Positions 17,675 through 24,218 of a stretch of 64,000 nt of DNA are shown piece by piece. How positions within the stretch are numbered: position 1 is the first letter of the stretch; each line of letters starts with the position of its first letter. The position numbers were made by a program, and so were the translations under genes. The notes beneath the pieces were generated by a model. The model saw only the letters and a list, made by a program, of their open reading frames with translations, was not told the origin of the DNA and made no database searches. The stretch spans positions 1,054,001 through 1,118,000 of the forward strand of contig NZ_BIFT01000001.1 in assembly GCF_003967575.1 (NCBI RefSeq), in the 5' to 3' direction. This stretch comes from Dictyobacter alpinus (GTDB taxonomy: Bacteria > Chloroflexota > Ktedonobacteria > Ktedonobacterales > Ktedonobacteraceae).

Positions 17675-18070
17675 CATATGGTACCACTCGTAGTTTGGAA
17701 GCAGACATATCTCAACAATTGATAGTGTCTGCTAACAGGTAGGCAAACATTTTTTCGTCAGATACGGGTAGAATGATAGAGAAAGCGCTATCTCGCACCG
17801 GGCGGCGGATAGAGCTCTAAACAAAAACTATCAATCTATTCGTACATTACCAGATGGTAGTTTTTTGCTACTCCGAGCCTGGAAGAGCAGTACCATATCT
17901 GGGGAAATTATCCGGACAATCGACAACCTGCAGGTATATATACTATAGTGCCTCTTACTGGTAAGCACTTTAGTTTAGCACAGGTTGGAAACAATTGAGT
18001 ACGTCTTTAAAAATACAAAGGAAGGTAGGAGCGGTCTTCGTCCTTGAGAGGACGAAAAACTGCGTATATT
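17675..18070 (+). other. Long structured leader or small RNA region
   Basis: It holds a clear hairpin (GCAGACA and TGTCTGC near 17701-17735), a terminator-like AAAAACTA ... TAGTTTTTT near 17822-17868, and a hairpin around a possible TTG start (TCGTCCT/AGGACGA, 18039-18056). No known riboswitch or RNA family is recognised. It may be a separate small RNA ending at the U run near 17868. Confidence 0.35.
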
Positions 18071-18589
18071 ATGACACGAAAAGATAGCGAAAAAGATTCA
18101 GAGCGACCACATTACTATTCCCAGTTCTGGCTGGATGTTGCCGCAGGTCGCCGCGTGATTGGTGCCCCAAGACCGGAAGACGGCGAGGGAGCAGAGGCCG
18201 AAATTCCAGAGGCGGCTCCACAACGTCGCGGTCGTTTCAGCGATAGCAGCGATGGACAGGGTGAAAAAATTGTTCATCCCGTCGCTGAACCAGTACGCAC
18301 GCCACAGGATTTCATTGAGCCAGATACCGAGGATTACGAACTACCTGCAAATGACCATGAAGATCTGAGCTACCAGAATGAATTGGTCGAAGATGCAGAT
18401 GTCCCAGATGTAGACCTCGCTCCCGAAGAGGAAGAAGAGGATGTGTTTGAGGAGGATGTAGAGGAGGATGAGGAAGAGGAGGATGATGACATGAATTGGG
18501 GTCGCGGCCGCAAAAAGCCTAAACCTACACGTGCCACCAAACCTGTCGCCAAAAAGCCCGGCAAGCGTGACACGCGCCGCCCTTACTAG
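18071..18589 (+). CDS. Highly acidic hypothetical protein with basic tail
   Basis: 172 residues, no recognised domain. The N-terminus (RPHYYSQFWLDVAAGRRVIG) is the only part that looks folded. Residues about 95-150 are dominated by Asp and Glu including long Glu runs, and the last 25 residues are Lys/Arg/Pro-rich (GRKKPKPTRATKPVAKKPGK). The acid tract followed by a basic tail suggests a disordered protein that may bind nucleic acid or basic proteins; this is inference. The ATG at 18071 is used; a TTG at 18044 in a hairpin loop is an alternative. A strong terminator follows. Confidence 0.7.
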   Translation: MTRKDSEKDSERPHYYSQFWLDVAAGRRVIGAPRPEDGEGAEAEIPEAAPQRRGRFSDSSDGQGEKIVHPVAEPVRTPQDFIEPDTEDYELPANDHEDLSYQNELVEDADVPDVDLAPEEEEEDVFEEDVEEDEEEEDDDMNWGRGRKKPKPTRATKPVAKKPGKRDTRRPY

Positions 18590-18612
18590 CATCGTTCAAC
18601 TCTAAAGTAATC

Positions 18613-18648
18613 AATAAGCGACCGTAGTAATTACGGTCGCTTATTTTT
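18613..18648 (+). terminator. Terminator of the acidic-protein gene
   Basis: A 14-bp perfect stem (18613-18626 with 18632-18645) with a 5-base loop and a trailing T run. Confidence 0.9.
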
Positions 18649-18682
18649 ATCTATATAACGCCATGTACAAGTTTTATCCCTC

Positions 18683-18776
18683 ACACCTCGCGCCTACGGC
18701 TCTCGCTTGTTTTGAGGAGGAACATGGCGAGGCGGTCGCGACCGCCTCGCCATGTTCCTCCTCAAAAGAGTGGGTA
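18683..18776. repeat. Palindromic element, copy B (58-bp perfect palindrome plus flank)
   Basis: 18710-18767 is a perfect 58-bp palindrome with core ATGGCGAGG, preceded by ACACCTCGCGCCTACGGC and followed by a GTGGG-type tail, as in copy A. It lies between convergent genes (the acidic protein and glutamate dehydrogenase). Confidence 0.8.
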
Positions 18777-18810
18777 TGTGGAGAACTTGTACATGGCATT
18801 ATATAGTTAG

Positions 18811-20058
18811 CTATGGATAGATGCCACGGATCTGTGTGGCTTCGGCTACACGCGAGATGGCTAGCATATTAGCACCCAGGCGCATATCACAGTTGTACAG
18901 GTCCGCCTGATCCGCCACAGCATCAAAGGCCTTATTCATAATCACTTCCAGACGAGAGGTAATTTCTGTGTTATCCCAGAACAGGCTTTGCAGGTCTTGT
19001 ACCCACTCAAAGTAGCTGACTGTCACTCCACCGGCATTGGCCAGAATATCAGGAATAACCAGGGAGCCTTTCTTGAAAAGGATCACGTCAGCCTCAGGGG
19101 TGGTTGGACCATTGGCCGCCTCGGCAATAATGCGGGCTTGCACCTGCTCAGCATTGTGTTGGGTAATCATGCCCTCAGTGGCCGCCGGAATTAAAATGTC
19201 ACAGGGGACAGTCAGGACATCGGGGATACTGACACGTTGGCCCTGTGGATAGGTTGCTACGGTTCCATGTACTAATTTATGGCGCTGCACAGCTACAGGA
19301 TCCAGTCCTGATTCGTTATACAGACCGCCTGCACTATCGCTTACAGCCACGATCTTACAGCCTTCAGCATGGAATAAACGCGCAGCACCACTACCAGCAT
19401 TACCAAAGCCCTGCAGACTTACACGCGCACCTTTTAAGGGCATGCCAATGCGTTGCGCGGCTCGGCGGGTGGTAAACAATACACCAGTAGCGGTAGCTTC
19501 GTTGCGGCCTTCGCTTCCCCCAATGGAAAGGGGCTTTCCGGTCACAACCGCTGGCACGGAGAAGCCAGCATGCATAGAATAGGTATCCATCATCCAGGCC
19601 ATAACCTGCGAGTTGGTATTAACATCGGGGGCGGGAATATCACTATGAGGACCAATAACGATAGAAATTTCAGTAGTAAAACGACGTGTCATGCGCTCCA
19701 ATTCGCTGGCGGTCATGTCCTTGGGATCACAGATCACACCACCTTTGGCACCCCCATAGGGAATACCCACCACGGCACACTTCCAGGTCATCCACATGGC
19801 CAGGGCCTTCACCTCATCCAACGTCACATCAGGACTATAGCGGATGCCGCCTTTGGCAGGACCGCGATTCACATTGTGCTGGACGCGATAACCGGTCATG
19901 GTCTTAATTCTTCCACTATCAAAGCGGACCGGAAAATTGACGGTGAGTTCACGCTTGGGCTTGCGTAAGATCTCACGCATATCCTCAGACAACTCCAGTT
20001 TATCGGCCGCTAGCTCAAATTGCTGGACAGCCATGTCGTATGGATTAAAGACTTGCAT
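18811..20058 (-). CDS. gdhA: Glutamate dehydrogenase (Glu/Leu/Phe/Val family)
   Basis: Interconverts glutamate and 2-oxoglutarate plus ammonium with NAD(P). Substrate-site motifs GPAKGGIRY and PYGGAKGGVICDP are intact, followed by DIPAPDVNTNSQVMAWMMD and the Rossmann part LQGFGNAGSGAARLF. 415 residues from the ATG at 20058, which has AGGAG 5 bases upstream; the longer frame has no such site. It follows gatB by 79 bases, possibly in one transcript, although the hairpin at the gatB stop may reduce read-through. Confidence 0.94.
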   Translation of the reverse strand: MQVFNPYDMAVQQFELAADKLELSEDMREILRKPKRELTVNFPVRFDSGRIKTMTGYRVQHNVNRGPAKGGIRYSPDVTLDEVKALAMWMTWKCAVVGIPYGGAKGGVICDPKDMTASELERMTRRFTTEISIVIGPHSDIPAPDVNTNSQVMAWMMDTYSMHAGFSVPAVVTGKPLSIGGSEGRNEATATGVLFTTRRAAQRIGMPLKGARVSLQGFGNAGSGAARLFHAEGCKIVAVSDSAGGLYNESGLDPVAVQRHKLVHGTVATYPQGQRVSIPDVLTVPCDILIPAATEGMITQHNAEQVQARIIAEAANGPTTPEADVILFKKGSLVIPDILANAGGVTVSYFEWVQDLQSLFWDNTEITSRLEVIMNKAFDAVADQADLYNCDMRLGANMLAISRVAEATQIRGIYP

Positions 20059-20126
20059 GGTCGCTCCTCTAGCGCAAACAGTACTATGTTTGCCCTGCAC
20101 ATACATCCTTGTATGCTTCCCCCCGG

Positions 20127-20150
20127 GACGCAGGGAGTTATCCCTGCGTC
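20127..20150 (-). promoter_or_regulatory. Perfect hairpin holding the gatB stop codon in its loop
   Basis: GACGCAGGGA (20127-20136) and TCCCTGCGTC (20141-20150) form a 10-bp stem; the TAA of gatB (20138-20140) is in the 4-base loop. There is no U tract after it. Confidence 0.6.
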
Positions 20151-21625
20151 TCTTCTAACTTCTTCTTTAGTAACGGTTGAACAACGTCAGGTTTTGCCTG
20201 ACCACGACTTTGCTTCATTACCTGGCCCATAAGACTCTTAATAGCATTGGTCTTACCATTACGATAATCAGTTACAGCTTTTTCGTTGTTGGCAATCACC
20301 TCTTCAATTATACGCTCAAGTGTACTCGAATCACTAATAGGAGGCTCAATACCTTTACGTTCGACGATAGCTTCGGGCAACTCACCACTTACAAAGGCTT
20401 CATCAAGTATCTCTTTCGCCTGCTTACCAGTAATGCGCTCTTTATCGAGCAGGTCGAGCAGATTAGCAACTGCACCTGGAGTCAATGCTATATCCTGTAA
20501 CGCGATCGCATTGGCGTTCAGCAGGCGCACAACCTCACTGAGGACCCAGTTACTGGCTGCTTTAGCACGCGCCTTGCGATCCTTGACAGAGGAGGCCGCC
20601 ACCACTTGCTCAAAGTAGTCACCTAAGGGCTTATCTTCGGTCAACACATTAGCATCTTGTTCAGAGATACCATATTCTTCCTGATAGCGTATGCGACGAG
20701 CATCTGGCAGCTCTGACAACTGTTCCCGTAGTGCCTCCACAGAAGCACGGCTAATAATCAATGGTGGTAGATCAGGCTCCGGAAAATAACGATAATCATC
20801 GGCCTTCTCTTTTACACGCTGCGTTATAGTAATACCTTTATTCTCGATCCAACCACGGGTCTCCTGCCGAATGGTGCCCCCATTACGGATAACCTCAATC
20901 TGGCGGCGTGCTTCATATTCCAACGCGCGCTCAACTGAACGGAAACTGTTCATATTCTTAATTTCGGTCTTCACACCCAGCGTCTTCTGTCCACGTGGAC
21001 GCACCGACACGTTAGCATCACAACGTAAACTACCCTCTTCCATACGACCTGAAGAGACACCGAGGTAGATCAGGATCTCACGCAGCTTCTGCATATAGAG
21101 ACGCGCTTCCTCAGGTGAACGCATATCAGGCTCACTCACAATTTCCATTAAAGGTGTGCCTGCACGATTAATGTCGATCAAAGTATAGCCTTGACGATGC
21201 AGTGAACGGGCCGTATCTTCTTCTAGATGCACACGAGTAATGCCAATGCGCCGCTGCTGGCCTTGATAATCAATCATCAAATAGCCATCATTACTCAAAG
21301 GAATATCATACTGTGAAATCTGATACCCCTTCATCAAATCAGGATAATGATAGCTTTTGCGGTCGAACTTTGAGTATTCAGGAATAGAGCAATTCAATGC
21401 CAGCGCAGTCATGATAGTATAATTGACCGCTTCCTGATTAATGACCGGTAGCACACCCGGCATACCCATACATATAGGACACACATGGGTATTGGGGGCA
21501 GCATTAGCATAGTTGGTGCTACAAGAGCAGAACATCTTGCTCTTCGTCAGCAATTGTGAATGCACCTCAAGTCCGATAACGATCTCAAAATCGGTATCGA
21601 TCGGAGCATATGCATTTGTCGTCAT
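20138..21625 (-). CDS. gatB: Asp-tRNA(Asn)/Glu-tRNA(Gln) amidotransferase subunit B
   Basis: 495 residues. GatB recognises mischarged Glu-tRNA(Gln) or Asp-tRNA(Asn) and activates it for amidation by GatCA. FEIVIGLEVHSQLLTKSKMFCSCS with the zinc Cys pair, CPICMGMPGVLPV, FDRKSYHYPDLMKGYQISQYD and VRPRGQKTLGVKTEIKNMNSF are diagnostic; the C-terminal YqeY-like tail domain (from about 350) is complete. gatA and gatC are not in the window. The ATG at 21625 has only a weak ribosome binding site (GTGAGA). Confidence 0.96.
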   Translation of the reverse strand: MTTNAYAPIDTDFEIVIGLEVHSQLLTKSKMFCSCSTNYANAAPNTHVCPICMGMPGVLPVINQEAVNYTIMTALALNCSIPEYSKFDRKSYHYPDLMKGYQISQYDIPLSNDGYLMIDYQGQQRRIGITRVHLEEDTARSLHRQGYTLIDINRAGTPLMEIVSEPDMRSPEEARLYMQKLREILIYLGVSSGRMEEGSLRCDANVSVRPRGQKTLGVKTEIKNMNSFRSVERALEYEARRQIEVIRNGGTIRQETRGWIENKGITITQRVKEKADDYRYFPEPDLPPLIISRASVEALREQLSELPDARRIRYQEEYGISEQDANVLTEDKPLGDYFEQVVAASSVKDRKARAKAASNWVLSEVVRLLNANAIALQDIALTPGAVANLLDLLDKERITGKQAKEILDEAFVSGELPEAIVERKGIEPPISDSSTLERIIEEVIANNEKAVTDYRNGKTNAIKSLMGQVMKQSRGQAKPDVVQPLLKKKLEETQG

Positions 21626-21905
21626 GTGCGTATTCTCACTTTATTTCTAGCGTCTAACTATGTCTACAGCAGAGCAGCCTTGTTTTGTCGTAAGTCTAGC
21701 CGTTTCTTTTTCATCCGTCAATGGGAAGGCACAGTTACCCTCCCCGCGCGCAGTGCACGCACAATTTAGCGGTATCGCCATTTATTTTAGCACAGAGTCA
21801 TAATAGTAGAGATATCCCCCAAAAAGCTCTTCAGTACAGGTTCTTTTTTTTGCGAGAATCAAGGCCTCAGCTAAACTGAGCCAGGAATACGCAAAGCAAA
21901 CGCTG

Positions 21906-21934
21906 TTGCAGGTAACAATGGAATAATGTATACT
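21906..21934 (+). promoter_or_regulatory. Promoter for the MglA-like gene
   Basis: TTGCAG (21906-21911), 17 bases, TATACT (21929-21934). Confidence 0.6.
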
Positions 21935-22020
21935 GTCCCAGGAACGAAGTAGCATAGTTTATAACTTACAGGCGTGCAGGTAGACGCGCGCATAAGAGAG
22001 CTGGCAGGAGAGCGTTACGT

Positions 22021-22605
22021 ATGTCTCTAATTAATATGGCGAAACGCGAGATTAATTGTAAAATCGTCTATTATGGAATTGGTCTTTGCGGCAAGACGAC
22101 AAATCTACACTATATACACCAGGCAGTGAATCCTCACGATGTAGGGGAAATGGTCTCAATCGATACTGAAACAGAGCGTACCTTATACTTCGATCTGCTG
22201 CCTCTAGAACTGGGAAAAGTCCACGGATTTAATATTCGCTTTCAACTTTATACGGTCCCAGGTCAGATCCTGTATCAACAAACTCGTATCTCGGTTCTTA
22301 AAGGAGCCGATTGCGTTATTTTCGTGGCTGACTCACAGGCCAGCAAATTGCAAGAGAATATTGAGTGCTGGAATGAACTACAGGAACAGTTACGCCGTAT
22401 GAATAAAGATGCCTCTAGCTTTCCTCTGGTTATGCAATGGAATAAACGTGATCTACAGGATACACTGCCAGTTTCAGTATTGGAAAAATACTTGAATCCT
22501 TATCGTGTACCCAGCTACGAAGCTGTTGCGGTAACCGGAAAAGGTGTCATCGAAAGTCTGCGCGTAGGCATCAACTCAACGCTACGCAAACTCGAACGTA
22601 TCTAA
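22021..22605 (+). CDS. MglA-like Ras-family GTPase
   Basis: 194 residues. The P-loop GIGLCGKTT is at 19-27, the switch II region TVPGQ at 78-82 is the MglA form, and QWNKRDL near 140 is the guanine-specificity motif. MglA proteins are molecular switches for cell polarity and motility, paired with the GAP MglB. No MglB (roadblock) gene lies next to it, so its partner is elsewhere or differs. AGGAG lies 9-10 bases before the ATG, and a terminator follows, so it is monocistronic. Confidence 0.9.
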   Translation: MSLINMAKREINCKIVYYGIGLCGKTTNLHYIHQAVNPHDVGEMVSIDTETERTLYFDLLPLELGKVHGFNIRFQLYTVPGQILYQQTRISVLKGADCVIFVADSQASKLQENIECWNELQEQLRRMNKDASSFPLVMQWNKRDLQDTLPVSVLEKYLNPYRVPSYEAVAVTGKGVIESLRVGINSTLRKLERI

Positions 22606-22638
22606 ATTTTTTCTCCTATCTATCTTCGCACCATACAT

Positions 22639-22670
22639 AAAAGCGCCCATCGAATTGGGGCGCTTTTTTT
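22639..22670 (+). terminator. Terminator of the MglA-like gene
   Basis: AAAAGCGCCC (22639-22648) pairs with GGGCGCTTTT (22658-22667), followed by a T run. Confidence 0.9.
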
Positions 22671-22743
22671 ATCGCATTTATAGTTGCGAAATTCAAATAA
22701 GCCACTCACATTTCAAGTTGCTATCGCAGTTTATGTCAGGTAC

Positions 22744-22774
22744 TTGACAAGGTCCCATACAATCGTGGTATACC
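22744..22774 (+). promoter_or_regulatory. Possible promoter upstream of the second response regulator
   Basis: TTGACA (22744-22749) and TATACC (22769-22774) with a long 19-base spacer. A TATAAT at 22871-22876 could mark a second promoter with a poor -35. Confidence 0.35.
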
Positions 22775-22781
22775 TAAAGTA

Positions 22782-22985
22782 CTAAAAAAGGCCGAGTCTA
22801 TGGGGTAGAAACTCCTAGAAGGGTCCATAAAATGGCTTGCCAACTTCTAGACGCTTAAAGCATTAATGTGTATAATGGGCAAAGTCATAAGGTCTGCAAG
22901 CCCCTTAACGTAATCGGGGCACCCACTAGCTTGGGAGTTCAATGAATATCAAAAAGAGTGCAGGCAGTGTTGCTATGGGCCTCTA
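22782..22985 (+). ncRNA. Structured region, possible 6S-like RNA
   Basis: About 200 nt between a promoter-like site and a response regulator gene. It has a GCCCC/GGGGC hairpin followed by ACCCACTAG, which can pair with CTATGGGGT near the 5' end, and a long CCTAGAAG/CTTCTAGA helix. The closing stem plus a small 3'-side hairpin recalls 6S RNA, but no terminator follows and I cannot fold it here. A plain 5' leader is the alternative. Confidence 0.25.
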
Positions 22986-23017
22986 CGCTGTCCGCTTCTC
23001 TTCTATGAAGGGATTAC

Positions 23018-23707
23018 ATGGAAACGATACGTGTCATCATTATTGATGAGCAGCCGCTCTTCCGTGAGGGTATCCGCGCGACCCTCGAACGAATGGGGGA
23101 CTGCGAAATTGTTGGAGAGTCGACGGATGCAGCTGATGTACTCGAAATTGCTCGTACGTGCAACCCCGATGTAGCCCTCATCGACGCAGGACTGACTTCC
23201 TCGGATCCACTAGAAATTGCTCGTCAGATGCGACATTCGGCGCCCCGTCTGGCTATCATTATTCTGACTCCATCTGAGGATGAAGAACGTTTATTTCAGT
23301 CTATCAAGGTCGGTGCCGCCGCTTATACGACACGCAATATTAGCAGTGAGGAATTAGTAGATACGGTCCGTAAGGTTAGCCATGGCGAGTATTTGATTCG
23401 CGATGATGTCCTTGCTAAACCTCAACTCGCGAGCCGCGTCCTCAAGTCTTTCCGCGAATTAACCGTGGAAGAAGAGGAAACCGAGCAAAAGGATGTCTAT
23501 TCTCCCCTCTCTAGTCGCGAGGTAGAAATCCTTGATTATATTGCACGCGGAAATAGCAATAAAGAGATCGCCAAATCTTTAAAAATTAGTGATCAGACCG
23601 TAAAAAATCATATCACTTCTATTCTGAAAAAATTATCGGTGAATGATCGTACAGCGGCTGTAGTTCATGCTTTACGTCATGGCTGGATTAAGATGCACGA
23701 GGAATAA
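23018..23707 (+). CDS. NarL/FixJ-family response regulator with altered switch residue
   Basis: 229 residues. The receiver (1-120) has Asp10 and the phosphoacceptor Asp56 (ALIDAGL) and Thr84, but the conserved switch Lys is Arg106 (AYTTRNISSEEL). The LuxR-type HTH is at the C-terminus (LSSREVEILDYIARGNSNKEIAKSLKISDQTVKNHITSIL). Likely a DNA-binding regulator. No kinase gene is adjacent. Clearly different from the regulator at 13.7 kb in linker and receiver, so not a recent duplicate. Confidence 0.92.
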   Translation: METIRVIIIDEQPLFREGIRATLERMGDCEIVGESTDAADVLEIARTCNPDVALIDAGLTSSDPLEIARQMRHSAPRLAIIILTPSEDEERLFQSIKVGAAAYTTRNISSEELVDTVRKVSHGEYLIRDDVLAKPQLASRVLKSFRELTVEEEETEQKDVYSPLSSREVEILDYIARGNSNKEIAKSLKISDQTVKNHITSILKKLSVNDRTAAVVHALRHGWIKMHEE

Positions 23708-23945
23708 CATAGCGTATTTCATTCGACGCTATCTATTCATGATGTCATAGTGCGGCTGTCGCGTATGACCAGACAAGTCAGGTTACAGGTGTCCCTTCTC
23801 CTCTCCATGGAGATATATGCAAAGCAGGAGAGCCATAATCATGGGCAGCCATTGTCTGCGCACTAAAAGTAACGCGAAAAAGTAGCTACCATAAAACGCA
23901 GACAGCTTGCTCAAAAATACTGGCAGCGGTCTCTCAAAAAAAAGA
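23708..23945. other. Intergenic region with long-range helix
   Basis: ATAGCGT/ACGCTAT (23709-23715, 23726-23732) forms a hairpin just after the response regulator. TGTCTGCG (23853-23860) and CGCAGACA (23897-23904) can pair. No gene is supported. Confidence 0.4.
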
Positions 23946-23989
23946 CTGGTACAAGAAAGATGCTATGTCCATATTGTGCCAGCTTTTTT
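23946..23989 (+). terminator. Intrinsic terminator upstream of the phosphorylase gene
   Basis: CTGGTACAA (23946-23954) pairs with TTGTGCCAG (23974-23982) with one G-U, followed by C and six T. Confidence 0.7.
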
Positions 23990-24093
23990 CTGTCCGGGCG
24001 GACCAGTTCTTCCCCATGGAATCCCCACTCTACTCTATGCTTCCTGAGTATTTCAGTATATGTTAAATTTTGATGAACACTTACCAGCCAACG

Positions 24094-24122
24094 TTGCTCG
24101 GGTTTCTGAAAAAAGATATACT
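24094..24122 (+). promoter_or_regulatory. Promoter for the alpha-glucan phosphorylase gene
   Basis: TTGCTC (24094-24099), 17 bases, TATACT (24117-24122), about 90 bases before the gene. Confidence 0.55.
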
Positions 24123-24218
24123 GATACTAGTAAAACATAGCGTGAAGTAACCAGATTCCTCATAGTAGCGCATTAAATAAGATTACAGCATATAAGACAC
24201 GAAAGGAAACTATAAAGC

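Noticed and set aside
19453..19968. Frame antisense to gdhA
   Set aside because: Shadow of the conserved gene; no binding site.
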